Source: Phycisphaera sp.
Lineage (GTDB): Bacteria; Planctomycetota; Phycisphaerae; Phycisphaerales; Phycisphaeraceae
Assembly (NCBI GenBank): GCA_016125215.1
Contig: WGMF01000029.1
Span: 1 to 64,000 of the forward strand
DNA: 64,000 nt
Direction of reading: 5' to 3'
A program made the position numbers and the translations under genes. The notes under the pieces are model-generated. The model saw only the letters and a program-made list of their open reading frames with translations, had not been told where the DNA came from and did no database searches. Of this stretch, positions 34,289-44,279 are shown piece after piece (position 1 is the stretch's first letter; every line of letters starts with the position of its first letter).

Positions 34289-35815
34289 TCACGCTTCGAT
34301 CATCGGCCTACCCTTCTCCGGCCAGTCGACGTGGAAGAACCTGCCGCGCTCGTCGTCGAGGCGTTCGAAGGTGTGGGCGCCGAAGTAGTCGCGCTGGGCC
34401 TGGAGGAGGTTGGCAGGCAGGACCTTGGCGCGGTAGCCGTCGAAGTAGGCCAGGGCGCTCATGAACGCCGGGCAGGGCACGCCGTTCTCCGCCGCGAGGG
34501 AGACGACCTTTCGCCAGCTCTCCTGGCCCTTGTGCAGGGCCTTGCGGAAGTAGGGGGCGAGCATGAGGTTGATGAGTTTGGGGTCGTCGTGATAAGCGTC
34601 GGTGATCTTCTGGAGGAAGGCGGCACGGATGATGCACCCGCCGCGCCAGATGCGCGCGATCGAGCCGAAGTCGAGCGTCCAGTGGTATTCCGCCTGCGCC
34701 GCGTTCATGAGCTGGAAGCCCTGGGCGTAGGCGCAGATTTTGGAGCAGTAGAGCGCGTCGTGGATGGCGTCGAGGAGTTTGGTCTTGCCCTTGACCTTCT
34801 GGGCCTTGGGGCCTTTGAGGGTCTTGCTCGCGGCCACACGTTCGTCTTTGAGGGCCGAGAGGCAGCGTGCGAACACCGCCTCGGCCATGGCGTTGGCGGG
34901 CACGCCCATGTCCAGCGCGCTGGTGCTCGTCCATTTGCCTGTGCCTTTTTGACCGGCTGTGTCGAGCACGTAGTCCACCAGAAAGCCCTTCTTCTTCCGG
35001 GGGTCGCGCTGCTGGAGGATGTCGGCGGTGATCTCGATGAGGTAGCTCGAGAGGACGCCTTGATTCCACTCGGCAAAGACCTCGCTCATCTCGTCGGCCT
35101 CCATGCCCAGGAGCGACTTCATGAGGAAGTAGGCCTCGCAGATGAGTTGCATGTCGATGTATTCGATGCCGTTGTGGACCATCTTGACGTAGTGGCCCGC
35201 GCCGTCGGAGCCGATGTGCGCGGTGCAGGGTTCGCCGCCCTGCGCCGGTTGACCGGGGATGTGGGACTCGATGGGGCGTCCCTTGTCGTCGACCTTCGCG
35301 GCGATGGCGGTCCAGATGGGCTTGATGTGGTTCCACGCGTCGAGCGGACCGCCGGGCATGAGCGACGGGCCGAAGCGGGCGCCGAGCTCGCCGCCGGAGA
35401 CCCCCGAGCCGACGAAGTGGATACCCTTGTCACGCAGCGTTTTTTCCCTGCGGATGGTGTCGGTCCACTGCGCGTTGCCGCCGTCCACGATCACGTCGCC
35501 GGGGTCGACGATGGCAGCGAGCTGATCGATCACCGCGTCGGTGCCCTTGCCGGCCTGCACCATGATGATGATCTTGCGTGGCCGTTTGATCGACGCGACG
35601 AAGTCCTTGAAGTCCGCCTGCCCGCTCATGCGTGGTGCGCTGGGCTCTTCCTTCTTCACCTTGTCGATGAACTCGGTCATCTTTTCGGTGGTGCGGTTGT
35701 AGACGACGACGTGAAAGCCGTGGTCCGCGATGTTGAGCGCGAGGTTCTGTCCCATCACCGCCAGACCCACCAGGCCCACGTCGGCAACGGATTGGATGTT
35801 CGGGTTTTCGGTCAC
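34289..35815 (-). CDS. gnd: 6-phosphogluconate dehydrogenase, decarboxylating
   Basis: This 508-residue enzyme oxidatively decarboxylates 6-phosphogluconate to ribulose 5-phosphate with NADP in the pentose phosphate pathway. The Rossmann start is [21 protein letters not shown]. Substrate-site motifs follow: [38 protein letters not shown] with the catalytic Lys, and the all-helical C-domain ([19 protein letters not shown]). The length is slightly over the usual 470-490. It stands alone; smpB and mnmE are upstream on the same strand but 740 bases or more away. A CTTCCGGGGG motif is inside (34995). The 500-codon antisense ORF here is a GC artefact. Confidence 0.96.
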   Translation of the reverse strand: MTENPNIQSVADVGLVGLAVMGQNLALNIADHGFHVVVYNRTTEKMTEFIDKVKKEEPSAPRMSGQADFKDFVASIKRPRKIIIMVQAGKGTDAVIDQLAAIVDPGDVIVDGGNAQWTDTIRREKTLRDKGIHFVGSGVSGGELGARFGPSLMPGGPLDAWNHIKPIWTAIAAKVDDKGRPIESHIPGQPAQGGEPCTAHIGSDGAGHYVKMVHNGIEYIDMQLICEAYFLMKSLLGMEADEMSEVFAEWNQGVLSSYLIEITADILQQRDPRKKKGFLVDYVLDTAGQKGTGKWTSTSALDMGVPANAMAEAVFARCLSALKDERVAASKTLKGPKAQKVKGKTKLLDAIHDALYCSKICAYAQGFQLMNAAQAEYHWTLDFGSIARIWRGGCIIRAAFLQKITDAYHDDPKLINLMLAPYFRKALHKGQESWRKVVSLAAENGVPCPAFMSALAYFDGYRAKVLPANLLQAQRDYFGAHTFERLDDERGRFFHVDWPEKGRPMIEA

Positions 35816-35990
35816 GGTAGACTCCTTGTTGGATTTTTATTTGAGTAAGGCTTGATCTGCCATCACAAATGATACCGATCCTCCACAGACCCAGCACACC
35901 GATGGCGCTGCATCGGCCTTGAATCTGCGGAATCTGCGGACGGTTCGGGGAGATTGACGAGTGTTGTTCTACGCCTGTCAAGCGGTGCGA

Positions 35991-36392
35991 TCAGAACGGG
36001 ATATCCCCATCCTCGACCCGGCCGTCGGCTCGGGATTGGCGTAAGCGCTTGGACGCGGAGCGGTGGGATTTTTTGATGATGGCGGCCAGCTTGCGCGCCT
36101 CTTCGATGATCGGGTTGGCGACCTCGTCCTTGATGATCTTCGATTCCTGGCAGACTTCGAGCCAGTAGAGCGTGTCGTCGAGGGCTTCGCCGACGGCGTA
36201 GAGGCTCTCCATGAAGGCGTAGTGGTTGCGCGCACGGCAGGCGGCACGGTAAGCCGACCCGACCGCCACACCCGCGCGGACCAGTGGCGTGCCCACGGTC
36301 TTGCCCTTCTGCGTGCGTGGGAGTTTGTCCGACAGAGCGAGCACCTGCACCGAGAATCGCCGGGTGGTTTCTTTGAGTTGGTCGGCCTTCAT
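35991..36392 (-). CDS. Four-helix-bundle protein (23S rRNA-intervening-sequence type)
   Basis: This 133-residue protein belongs to the family first seen in 23S rRNA intervening sequences and now common in planctomycetes and Bacteroidota (TIGR02436 type). The pattern TPLVRAGVAVGSAYRAACRARN, then ALDDTLYWLEVCQESKII and IIEEARKLAAIIKKS, is characteristic. The family forms pentameric helical bundles of unknown function. No rRNA is nearby, so this is a free-standing gene. The 3' tail (RQSRADGRVEDGDIPF) is charged. Confidence 0.85.
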   Translation of the reverse strand: MKADQLKETTRRFSVQVLALSDKLPRTQKGKTVGTPLVRAGVAVGSAYRAACRARNHYAFMESLYAVGEALDDTLYWLEVCQESKIIKDEVANPIIEEARKLAAIIKKSHRSASKRLRQSRADGRVEDGDIPF

Positions 36393-36554
36393 CGTACGCC
36401 TCCGATGCGTGGGATGAGCGGGGTGGGTGTGGCTAAGACTATAGCCATTTTCACGACCGGATGAAACGCCTAGCGTGAAATCACAACGGAAAGTTTTGTC
36501 CCATGAATGTTCAGCTCAAACATTATCGTCGGGCGGGGTTGACGGGAACGGCAT

Positions 36555-37037
36555 TCACAGGCGCTTGCGTGTCATGGCTCGCTGGATATCCCGCTGTGCG
36601 TCGCGGTTTTTCATGTCCTGCCGCTTGTCCTGCCGGTGTTTGCCGGTGACGAGGGCCATTTCGACCTTGACCTTGCCCCGCACGAAATACATGGCCAAGG
36701 GGACGAGGGTGTTGCCCTTGCTTGCGGTCTGGGTTAGGAGCTTAAGGATTTGGCGTTTGTGGGCCAGCAGTCGGCGGGGGCGGGTGCGTTCGTGATTGTT
36801 CGGGCCGTGCGCGTGGGTGTAAGGTGCGATGTCAGCCCCGATGAGCGTGAGGGAGAGGTCCTTGTCGCTGACCTGGGCAAAGGCCTGGGCAAGCTGGGCC
36901 TGGCCGTTGCGGATGCTCTTGACCTCCGACCCGGTGAGCACGATACCGACCTCGAGTTTTTCGAGGACGTGGTAGTCGTGCAGCGCCTTGCGATTGGCGA
37001 TGCGCGGGCTGAGGGACTCGTTGCGTGTCTTGGCCAT
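36555..37037 (-). CDS. smpB: SsrA-binding protein SmpB
   Basis: This 160-residue protein binds tmRNA and carries it to stalled ribosomes for trans-translation. The conserved core is present: NRKALHDYHVLEKLEVGIVL, GSEVKSIRNGQAQL, the ERTRPRRLLAHKRQI segment and a basic C-terminal tail (KRQDMKNRDAQRDIQR) that enters the decoding centre. Length is normal. It lies 12 bases downstream of mnmE on the same strand, suggesting one transcript. No tmRNA gene was recognised in the window. Confidence 0.96.
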   Translation of the reverse strand: MAKTRNESLSPRIANRKALHDYHVLEKLEVGIVLTGSEVKSIRNGQAQLAQAFAQVSDKDLSLTLIGADIAPYTHAHGPNNHERTRPRRLLAHKRQILKLLTQTASKGNTLVPLAMYFVRGKVKVEMALVTGKHRQDKRQDMKNRDAQRDIQRAMTRKRL

Positions 37038-37049
37038 GAAATCGTCAGC

Positions 37050-38405
37050 CTACTTCCCGACGCAGAAGGTGGCAAAGACCAGGCCGATCACGTCGTCGGG
37101 GGTCATGCGTCCGCCGAGCGAGGCCAGGTGGTCCAGGGCGCGGCGCATCGAGTCGGCGACGAGTTCGATGCCCGCAATTCCGGGGGCATCGCGCTGGGGT
37201 TCGAGCAGGGCAAGCGTGGCAAGGAGTTCATCTCTTGCGAAGTTCAAGGCGCTGGTGTGGCGGGGCTGCAGCGCAAGGGCTGAACCCGTCGCGGACGACG
37301 CACGGTCGGACAGCGCCCCGGCGAGGGCGGTCTGAAGTTCAGCGATCCCCCGACCGGTTGTGCCGCTGACGGGCAATGCCCCATCGGGATGGTCAGCGTG
37401 TTGTGTTTCGCTGTGAGTAACAATCTGTAAGACATGCCCACGCACCTCGCCGGGCAGCGTCGCAGCGACCTCACCGGGCAGCATCACATGCAAGACAAGG
37501 TCAGCCGCGGCCATGGCACGGCGGGCGTGGTGCTGCACGCGCTCATCCAGCGCGCCGGCGGGAGTGTCCAGGCCGGCCAGGTCGCACAGCAGGATTTCAA
37601 ACGCCCTGCCCGTCCGGTCGCGCACGGTCAATGGCTCGGTCAGCACGTCGCGCGTCACCCCCGGAAGGGGGGAGACCACCGCCCTGGGTTTGCCGAGCAA
37701 AGCATTAAACAACGTGCTCTTGCCGACGCTCGGTTTGCCCACCAGCACCACGCGAGGCTGCGTGCTCACCTCCGACCACGATCGGCTGCGTGCGAGCATC
37801 GTGTCGATCTTGCCAAGCCCTTCAGAAACGCGTTGCCACAAACTTCCGGGGGTGATCGGCACGACGTCTTCCTGGTCCGTGAAGTCGATGCCCGCCTCGA
37901 CCAGCGCAAGCAGCCTCGCCATGCCGTTGACCAGTTCGTCGGCCCATGCCCCTAACCGCCCCTCGCGCAGCATCGAGGCGGCGTGCAACTCGCCGTCGCT
38001 CTGTGCCCCGATGGTGGCGGCCACTCCCTCGGCCTGAGTCAGGTCGAGCTTGCTCGCGATAAACGCCCGGTAGGTGAACTCGCCCGGCTCGGCCAATCTC
38101 GCGCCGAGTTCCACGAACCTGTGCATCACACGATCCAACAACACCGGGTTCCCCGGCAAATGCAGCTCCGCCATGTCCTGCCCGGTATACGACGCCGGCC
38201 CCCGGAAGGTGGCCACCATCGCAGGCAAAATCGGCGGCAACTCGACCGTGCACACACTCATCCGCCGAGCCGTCAAACCGTCCACGCCGACCCCGGCCAG
38301 TGATAACAAATGATTAGTCCCCGACCCGCTCAGGCGCACAATCCCCCGAACCGCCCGGCCCGGCGGCGATCCCACCGCGACGATCGTGTCCTCGCAGGTA
38401 TACAT
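37050..38405 (-). CDS. mnmE: tRNA modification GTPase MnmE
   Basis: This 451-residue protein works with MnmG to install 5-(carboxymethyl)aminomethyl groups on wobble uridine. The N-terminal folate-binding domain starts DTIVAVGSPPGRAVRGIVRL; the GTPase has G1 GKPSVGKST, G2 GVTRD, and G3 DLAGLD. The usual G4 NKxD is not seen where expected; the region reads VTHSETQHAD, so guanine specificity may be altered. The C-terminal CxGK box is present as FCVGK at the very end. Three CCCCCGGAAG-type motifs lie within (37658, 37843, 38199). It lies between yidC and smpB on the same strand, the familiar yidC-mnmE order. Confidence 0.93.
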   Translation of the reverse strand: MYTCEDTIVAVGSPPGRAVRGIVRLSGSGTNHLLSLAGVGVDGLTARRMSVCTVELPPILPAMVATFRGPASYTGQDMAELHLPGNPVLLDRVMHRFVELGARLAEPGEFTYRAFIASKLDLTQAEGVAATIGAQSDGELHAASMLREGRLGAWADELVNGMARLLALVEAGIDFTDQEDVVPITPGSLWQRVSEGLGKIDTMLARSRSWSEVSTQPRVVLVGKPSVGKSTLFNALLGKPRAVVSPLPGVTRDVLTEPLTVRDRTGRAFEILLCDLAGLDTPAGALDERVQHHARRAMAAADLVLHVMLPGEVAATLPGEVRGHVLQIVTHSETQHADHPDGALPVSGTTGRGIAELQTALAGALSDRASSATGSALALQPRHTSALNFARDELLATLALLEPQRDAPGIAGIELVADSMRRALDHLASLGGRMTPDDVIGLVFATFCVGK

Positions 38406-38414
38406 GACGTAGGG

Positions 38415-38520
38415 TTCGACAGGATAACAGGATCGGATGGATTAACAGGATAAAACAAGAATGGTTGAGGACAGAAAATCTGATCCTGTCGATCCGGAAG
38501 ATCCCGTTATCCCGTCAAAA
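38415..38520. repeat. Inverted word-repeat (TAACAGGAT family)
   Basis: Left words ACAGGATAACAGGATCGGAT and ATTAACAGGATAA (38420-38455) are matched by complementary words TGATCCTGTCGATCC and CCCGTTATCCCGTC (38481-38519). The element fills the gap between yidC and mnmE, so it is likely transcribed. Confidence 0.7.
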
Positions 38521-38533
38521 AAAAGGCCTCTGA

Positions 38534-40825
38534 TCACCGCCGATCTTTCTTCTTGCCCGCGTCCTTGCGCAACATCTCTTCCTGTTTGGCCTCGGCCATC
38601 CTGGTCAGGCGGTCCATCAGCCCGCCGGGCTTGTGCGGCTTCTTCACGAAGAGCGTGCCCGCCTCTTCCTCGCGCTTGATGTGCCTGCGGACGATCCAAC
38701 TGTCGATCACCCCCGCAAAGGTCGACGACATGATGTAAAGCGTCAGGCCCGACGGCGCGGGGTAGAGGAAGATCGGGAAGAGGAAGACCATGAACTTCAT
38801 GATCTTCTGCTGCTGGGCCGCTTGCTCGTTGGCGGGCGGGGGGGTCGAGAGCTTCTGCTGGAAGTAGAAGACCACCGCCATCAGGATCGGCAGGAGGTTG
38901 ATCGAGTAGGGGATGTACGTCCCGATGAGCGGCATGTGGAAACCGCCGTCCGCGATGCGGATAAAGTCGTCGTACTTCGACAGGTCGCGCAGGAAGTCCC
39001 AGTGCCCGCCGCTGACGAACTGGAAGATACCGTAGAACGCCGGCTGGTGGCGCAGCTCGATGGCAAAGTAGAGCATCGCATAGAGCGCGATCCAGATCGG
39101 CGTCTGCAGGAACATCGGCAGGCACCCGAGCATGTTCGCGGGGTTGACGCCTTTCTCACGGTAGAGCTTCATCTGCTCGGCCTGGAGCTTCTGCTGGTCG
39201 TTGGCGTATTTCTTCTTGAGTTTCTCAAGCTCCGGCTGGAGCGTCTGCATCATCTTGCCCATCTTCATCATCTGGATCTGCGACTTCTTCGTGATCGGGT
39301 GCAGCAGGCCGCGCACGACGATGACGAGGATGATGATCGAGATGCCCCAGTCGAAGGTGATCGCGTGGAGCAGGTCGAGGAACCACAAGAGCGCCTTGGC
39401 CAACCACTGGAAGGTGCAGAGCGTGCAAGGTCCGCCGAGCGTGTAGACGATCAGTTCCTTGAAGTTGAACAGGCTGTAGGGTTCGGAGCGGAGCAGCTCG
39501 TTCTTGCGTGGGCCGGCAAAGAGGCAGAGTGACAGGTCGCTCGTGGCGTTGGGCGCAAGGTCGAAGGGCTTGCTCGTGAGCGTGAAGAAAAACAGGCGGG
39601 GGTCCGCGCCACGCCCGTGGGCCTGACCCGGTTGGCCGATCACGAGGATCGAGGGGTCCGTGAATCCGTCGGCCAGCGCGGGCGCGGCGGCGTACGTCAC
39701 GTCGGGCTTCACAGGCTCGTGAACCGCAAGGGCAAAATATCGGCTGACACACGCCAGCCAGACGAGTTCGGTGTTCGGCTCGGGCGGCAGGTCGGCGATC
39801 GGCCAGTAGGGCTTGCCCTTGTCGGCAAAGTTCGAGATCACCGAGGATCGGCTGACATACGTCTCTTTGGCAGAGACTAACACTCGGTTAGGGTCGTACT
39901 GGAGATTGTGGTAGCCCGCGATCATGTGACGCTGGTCGCCGATGTAGGTCGCGTCGTCGGCGGTGGTGTCGCCCTGGGCAATCTGCTTCCACGTGAGCTT
40001 GATCGGCTTGTCGGTGTGATTCGTGAAACGCTGGGTGCATTGGATGTCGTAACCCTGCACACCGCTGCCGAGGGTGTAGGTCCGGTCGATGGTGACCAGG
40101 GGCTGGCTGTTTTCATTGCCGATGGTGACGCGGTAGTGCCCCGGCTCGACCAGTTCCCAGGCTACGGTTTGCAGCGGCACGTCCACGCTGTTGAGGGTCA
40201 GTGCCTGCGCGGCAAAGGGGTACCACCAGCCCCCGCCGTTGGGGTCCTGCACGCTCGACATGAGCACGTAAGGCTCTTGGCCCTTGGCGGTGGTGTGGTA
40301 ATCCACGAGGCTGATCTTCATGATCGAAGCGCCCCACGCCGAGAGCTTCACCCGCAGCTTATCGCCGGTGGTTGCGTCGAGTTTGCCCTCGCTATCGAGC
40401 GGTGCGCCGATCTCGCTGGTCTGCGGGTTGGTCTGCGGGGTGAGGATGTGGTAGACGGCAACGGGCGCGGTTGGCTCGGTGCTGACCGGGGCAACGGGTT
40501 CGGGTGTGGAAGCCGTCGAGTCCGTCGGGTTGGACTGGGTTGTGTTTTGCGTGCCGGTGTCGGCGGCGTTGGGCGCTTGGGCCGCTAGGTCACGGCCGGC
40601 TTGCTCCACGGCGGAGGCGGGCGGGGTGGGCGATCCTTCACCGGTCTGCTGCTGCGCAGCGTCGTGCGCAGCCGCGCCCTCGGGGGGGGTGTCGGGTGAT
40701 GGCGAATTCAGAACGGTGTCGGTTTGTGCGTTTTGATTCGGCGCGTTCTTCGAGTTGTTGAGGAAGACCGCCGCCACGACGAGCAAACCCGCCACGATTG
40801 CCGCGATGCTAAGTGCCTGTCTCAA
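38534..40825 (-). CDS. yidC: Membrane protein insertase YidC
   Basis: This 763-residue protein inserts proteins into the inner membrane. An N-terminal membrane segment (LSIAAIVAGLLVVAAVFL) is followed by a low-complexity Thr/Pro/Ala/Gln-rich stretch (about residues 30-115), the large periplasmic beta domain (to about residue 460) and the conserved Oxa1-type core: FDWGISIIILVIVVRGLLHP, KYANDQQKLQAEQMKLYREK, GVNPANMLGCLPMFLQTPIW. The C-terminal cytosolic tail is basic (KPGGLMDRLTRMAEAKQEEM ... KKKDRR), as in ribosome-binding versions. It is longer than E. coli YidC (548 residues), mainly by the low-complexity linker. It lies upstream of mnmE. Confidence 0.95.
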   Translation of the reverse strand: MRQALSIAAIVAGLLVVAAVFLNNSKNAPNQNAQTDTVLNSPSPDTPPEGAAAHDAAQQQTGEGSPTPPASAVEQAGRDLAAQAPNAADTGTQNTTQSNPTDSTASTPEPVAPVSTEPTAPVAVYHILTPQTNPQTSEIGAPLDSEGKLDATTGDKLRVKLSAWGASIMKISLVDYHTTAKGQEPYVLMSSVQDPNGGGWWYPFAAQALTLNSVDVPLQTVAWELVEPGHYRVTIGNENSQPLVTIDRTYTLGSGVQGYDIQCTQRFTNHTDKPIKLTWKQIAQGDTTADDATYIGDQRHMIAGYHNLQYDPNRVLVSAKETYVSRSSVISNFADKGKPYWPIADLPPEPNTELVWLACVSRYFALAVHEPVKPDVTYAAAPALADGFTDPSILVIGQPGQAHGRGADPRLFFFTLTSKPFDLAPNATSDLSLCLFAGPRKNELLRSEPYSLFNFKELIVYTLGGPCTLCTFQWLAKALLWFLDLLHAITFDWGISIIILVIVVRGLLHPITKKSQIQMMKMGKMMQTLQPELEKLKKKYANDQQKLQAEQMKLYREKGVNPANMLGCLPMFLQTPIWIALYAMLYFAIELRHQPAFYGIFQFVSGGHWDFLRDLSKYDDFIRIADGGFHMPLIGTYIPYSINLLPILMAVVFYFQQKLSTPPPANEQAAQQQKIMKFMVFLFPIFLYPAPSGLTLYIMSSTFAGVIDSWIVRRHIKREEEAGTLFVKKPHKPGGLMDRLTRMAEAKQEEMLRKDAGKKKDRR

Positions 40826-40958
40826 GCCTGTGCTCTCTGATTAGGATGAAACCCAAGAGTATAGGAGACAGCGGGCCAACCCGCGAACAGCTCTTCCCCA
40901 TCAGACGGACCGGGTCGGCGGGATTGACACATCTTCACGGGTGCTCAATACTCCCGTG

Positions 40959-41840
40959 ATGTTTGATCGATTGATGGTCCGTTACGTCCACGGCGGCGCG
41001 GTGACCTACCCGCCGGGTGCGACGTTCGGCCCGAGAAAACTCGGCGATTACGAGCTGGTCTGGATCATCGAGGGCCAGGTGGTTTACCATGCCGACGGCG
41101 AGGACTACCCCTGTCCCCCCGGCTCGATGGTGATGGCCAGGCCGGGCTTTCACGACGGCTTCACCTGGGACCCCAAGCGCCCGACACGGCACGCGTATTT
41201 TCATTTCAACACGGACGCCATCCCCGAAGACTGGCCCCCGCCCAACGATTGGCCCATCGTCCGCACCATGCCCGACGACGACATCGTTCGGCCGCTCTTC
41301 CGTTACATCCTGCGTTACTGTCGAACCGTGACACCCCACACCCCCACGCCCCTTGAGCCGATGCTCGTGCGCGCTATCGAGACCCTCATCGGCGCGTTCG
41401 TGACCGGCCCGGTCAGCCAGGCGTGGGAGCACGACCGCGCGTACCCCGAACCGGTGCTCAAGGCCGTGCGCTTCATGCAACAGAGCCTGCGCAAAGACGC
41501 CGCCAACCAGGTCCACCTCGAAGACATCGCGTCGGCCGCGTCGGTCAGCGGCGAGCACCTGTGCCGTCTGTTCCGTGCGACATTCGACACCGGCCCGATG
41601 GAGGCCTACCGCTCGATGCGCCTCGACCTGGCGATGGGGTTGCTGGCGAGGTCGAACCTGAACATCGAACAGATCGCCTACCGCACGGGCTTTGCCAGCC
41701 CGTACCATTTTTCGAGGCGCTTCCGCCAGGCCTACGGCCAGCCGCCGACCACGATGCGCAAAAAAATCGCCGAGGGCGTTTCACCCCCAAGCATCCCCCT
41801 GATCCGCAAGATGCCGGTGGTCAGGGAGCAGGGGGTTTAA
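40959..41840 (+). CDS. AraC family transcriptional regulator
   Basis: This 293-residue protein has an N-terminal cupin-like sensor (YELVWIIEGQVVYHADGEDY, PPGSMVMARPG) and a C-terminal AraC/XylS DNA-binding domain with two helix-turn-helix motifs (LEDIASAASVSGEHLCRLF and IEQIAYRTGFASPYHFSRRF). Ligand and targets are unknown; planctomycete members often respond to sugars. Start is uncertain: ATG 40959 or GTG 40941. It transcribes away from yidC. The stop overlaps the 3' end of the HepT-like gene by 4 bases on the opposite strand. Confidence 0.88.
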   Translation: MFDRLMVRYVHGGAVTYPPGATFGPRKLGDYELVWIIEGQVVYHADGEDYPCPPGSMVMARPGFHDGFTWDPKRPTRHAYFHFNTDAIPEDWPPPNDWPIVRTMPDDDIVRPLFRYILRYCRTVTPHTPTPLEPMLVRAIETLIGAFVTGPVSQAWEHDRAYPEPVLKAVRFMQQSLRKDAANQVHLEDIASAASVSGEHLCRLFRATFDTGPMEAYRSMRLDLAMGLLARSNLNIEQIAYRTGFASPYHFSRRFRQAYGQPPTTMRKKIAEGVSPPSIPLIRKMPVVREQGV

Positions 41841-42193
41841 GATTTTGAGTGACGATCTTGTTTGATCAGCCATGTGTGTAACGCCGCCACAAGGGGGGGT
41901 AGATCGTCGGTGACCACAGCCCATACCAGGTCCACGTCGATCACGAAATACACGTGAACAAGTTGATGACGCATGCCGACGATCTGCTTCCAAGGCACTT
42001 CGGGGAGTTGTTCGCGGGTAACCGGAGTGATGTGCGATGCCGCCTCACCGATGACCTCGATGCATTGGAACACGGCTCGTTGAACCATGTCATTGGAGCG
42101 AAATGCGTGGCTGTCCATGTCACGACAGTAGCGCAAAGCCGCTTCCGCGGCATCGATCATGTGCAAGAAACGGGTGCGGTCATCAAGCGGCAT
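41837..42193 (-). CDS. HepT-like ribonuclease toxin (HEPN, DUF86)
   Basis: This 118-residue protein has the HEPN RX4HXY motif as RHQLVHVY (about residues 78-85) and the typical start DDRTRFLHMIDAAEAALRYC. It is the toxin half of an MNT/HEPN toxin-antitoxin pair; HepT toxins cut RNA and are silenced by AMPylation on the motif tyrosine by MntA. The upstream MntA-like gene overlaps its start by 11 bases, giving translational coupling with antitoxin first. Confidence 0.88.
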   Translation of the reverse strand: MPLDDRTRFLHMIDAAEAALRYCRDMDSHAFRSNDMVQRAVFQCIEVIGEAASHITPVTREQLPEVPWKQIVGMRHQLVHVYFVIDVDLVWAVVTDDLPPLVAALHTWLIKQDRHSKS

Positions 42194-42488
42194 ATAGTAG
42201 CTCCGCTTGAGCGATCACTTCATCTCTAAAGTAAGGGCTCAGCCCCGCTGGCGTGCGGATATCCACCTGCCGACCGAGTTTCTCGGTCAGTTCGTAGACC
42301 ATCCCACCCACATCGAAGAGCGAAACACGCGCTTCTGGTTCGAACTCCACAAGCATATCGATATCACTCTCCGGCCCGAAGCGGTCGGTCAGCACCGAAC
42401 CGAACAGCGACAGCTTCTTGATGTGATGCCGTTCGCAGAACTCCGCGATCATGTCGGGGTCGAGTTGGATTTTCGCACGTCTTCGCAT
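42183..42488 (-). CDS. MntA-like nucleotidyltransferase antitoxin
   Basis: This 101-residue protein has the minimal nucleotidyltransferase signature GSx10DxD, as LFGSVLTDRFGPESDIDMLVEF. It would AMPylate the HepT toxin. The last part (GRQVDIRTPAGLSPYFRDEV) fits MNT antitoxins. It starts 25 bases from the 3' end of leuA on the same strand and is probably transcribed separately or as a leuA tail gene. Confidence 0.88.
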   Translation of the reverse strand: MRRRAKIQLDPDMIAEFCERHHIKKLSLFGSVLTDRFGPESDIDMLVEFEPEARVSLFDVGGMVYELTEKLGRQVDIRTPAGLSPYFRDEVIAQAELLYAA

Positions 42489-42513
42489 GAGACCTCTATT
42501 TTACCATCTCACT

Positions 42514-44112
42514 CTAAACTCCTTCACGTTGTTCCATCGTCGTCGCCGCGACGGTCTTGGCTTCGCTCGTGCGGATGCGGTTGATGGCGGCGAGGTAGGC
42601 ACGGGCGGCGGCTTCGATGACGTCGGTCGAAACGCCCCGGCCGCGGACCTTGCGGTCGTGGTGGCGGACCTGCACCGTCGCTTCGCCCTGCGCATCTTTG
42701 CCACCCGTGACGGCGCGGGACTGGTAATCCTCGAGTGTGACGGTCACGCCGGTGATGCGGCCGATGGCGGAATAGACGGCGTCGATGGGACCGTCGCCCG
42801 TCGCGGCGTCGGTGCGTTCTTCACCGGACGAATCGCGCAGGACGACCGTGGCGGTGGCGATCAGGCCGGTGCCGCTGCTCACCTGGAAGCGGACGAGTTC
42901 CCAGAGTTGTCTCGCGCTGTCGAGTTGCTGGTCCAGGATCGCTTCGATGTCTTCGTCGTAGACATCTTTCTTTTTGTCAGCCAGCGCCTTGAAGGCCTCG
43001 AAGGCCTTGTCGAGCGTGGCGTCGTCGAGGGTGTAACCCAGCGTGGCGGCGCGTTCACGGAAGGCGTGTCGGCCCGAGTGCTTGCCGAGCACGAGCTTGG
43101 TTTCGGGCACACCGACCTCACGCGGGTCCATGATCTCGTAGGTGCGGGCGTTCTTGAGCATGCCGTCCTGGTGGATGCCCGACTCGTGGGCGAAGGCGTT
43201 CTCGCCGACGATGGCCTTGTTGCGTTGCACCGCCAGGCCCGTGAGGTGGCTGACCATGCGCGAGACGGGGTAGATTTTTTTCGACTGGATCGCGGTGTCG
43301 AAGCGGTTGAAATAATCCTTGCGTGTGCGGATGGCCATGACGATCTCTTCGAGCGCGGCATTGCCCGCGCGTTCGCCGATGCCGTTGATGGTGCACTCGA
43401 CCTGCCTCGCGCCGTTCTCGACGGCCGCGAGCGAGTTGGCCACCGCCAGGCCCAGGTCGTTGTGGCAATGGGCCGACAGGACGATCTTGCCCCCCGAAGC
43501 GTCGATGATCGGCAGCTTCTGGCGGACGTGCTTGAAGATGTAACCGTACTCCGCGGGCACAGCGTAACCCACCGTGTCGGGGATGTTGATCGTCGTCGCG
43601 CCGGCTTCGATCACCGCCGCGGTGATCTCGACGAGCACCTCCAGCTCGGTGCGTGAGCCGTCTTCGGGGCTGAACTCGACGTCGTCGGTGTATTGCCGTG
43701 CCTGCTGGACGCTCTGGACCGAGAGCTTGACGATCTCGTCGACGGCTTTGCGGAGCTTGTGTTCGCGGTGGATCTTGCTCGTCGCGCAGAAGACGTGGAT
43801 GCGGTTGCCGGTCGTGCCCTTGATCGCTTCGCCTGCGCGATCGATGTCGCGCGGGACGCACCGTGCCAGGCCGGCGATGACGGGGCGCTGCAGTTCGTTG
43901 GCCATGCGCTTGACGGACTCGAAGTCGCCGACGCTGGTGATGGGGAATCCGCCCTCGATGATGTCCACACCCATCGCGTCGAGCTGCCGTGCGATCTCGA
44001 TTTTTTCTTCGAGGTTGAGCGTCGCGCCGGGCGACTGTTCGCCGTCGCGCAGCGTGGTGTCGAAGATGCGGACGTGTGTGGTGTTTGAATTTTTGGAAGG
44101 TTGGTCATTCAT
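42514..44112 (-). CDS. leuA: 2-isopropylmalate synthase
   Basis: This 532-residue enzyme condenses acetyl-CoA with 2-oxoisovalerate, the first committed step of leucine synthesis. The HMGL-like catalytic barrel begins [19 protein letters not shown], with [16 protein letters not shown] (HxH metal ligands) and the [19 protein letters not shown] signature. The C-terminal LeuA dimer/regulatory domain (from about residue 380) ends with the [16 protein letters not shown] segment and is intact, so leucine feedback inhibition is likely. The ATG at 44112 is preceded by a probable leader-peptide attenuator (44298-44476). No leuB, leuC or leuD gene is adjacent. Confidence 0.96.
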   Translation of the reverse strand: MNDQPSKNSNTTHVRIFDTTLRDGEQSPGATLNLEEKIEIARQLDAMGVDIIEGGFPITSVGDFESVKRMANELQRPVIAGLARCVPRDIDRAGEAIKGTTGNRIHVFCATSKIHREHKLRKAVDEIVKLSVQSVQQARQYTDDVEFSPEDGSRTELEVLVEITAAVIEAGATTINIPDTVGYAVPAEYGYIFKHVRQKLPIIDASGGKIVLSAHCHNDLGLAVANSLAAVENGARQVECTINGIGERAGNAALEEIVMAIRTRKDYFNRFDTAIQSKKIYPVSRMVSHLTGLAVQRNKAIVGENAFAHESGIHQDGMLKNARTYEIMDPREVGVPETKLVLGKHSGRHAFRERAATLGYTLDDATLDKAFEAFKALADKKKDVYDEDIEAILDQQLDSARQLWELVRFQVSSGTGLIATATVVLRDSSGEERTDAATGDGPIDAVYSAIGRITGVTVTLEDYQSRAVTGGKDAQGEATVQVRHHDRKVRGRGVSTDVIEAAARAYLAAINRIRTSEAKTVAATTMEQREGV

Positions 44113-44136
44113 ACGGCACCTGAGGGAGAGAAGGGT

Positions 44137-44279
44137 TTCACGCCAAGCCCGCCAAGAACGCTAGCAGAAGTCGGGATCATGGCTGGGCTGTGGTCAGGGG
44201 TTCCGGTCAATTCAGATCATCAATCATCAATCATCAATTATCAAAGGCTCGATCTTGGCGTCTTGGCGTGCTTGGCGTG
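44137..44279. repeat. Inverted word-repeat (CGCCAAG family) in the leuA leader
   Basis: Left arm TTCACGCCAAGCCCGCCAAG (44137-44156) and right arm CTTGGCGTGCTTGGCGTGAA (44262-44281) are inverted copies. A run of ATCATCAATCATCAATC words lies between (44217-44240). It sits between the attenuator and leuA and would be transcribed when read-through occurs. Confidence 0.8.

Noticed and set aside
34331-35848. Open frame of about 505 codons opposite gnd
   Set aside because: gnd has all motifs; the opposite frame has no recognisable domain and is a composition shadow. The same applies opposite leuA (42451-43656), the M16 gene (26151-27386) and the RND pump (3323-4915).
36393-36554. tmRNA gene next to smpB
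   Set aside because: No tRNA-Ala-like ends or tag frame could be found in the short gap.
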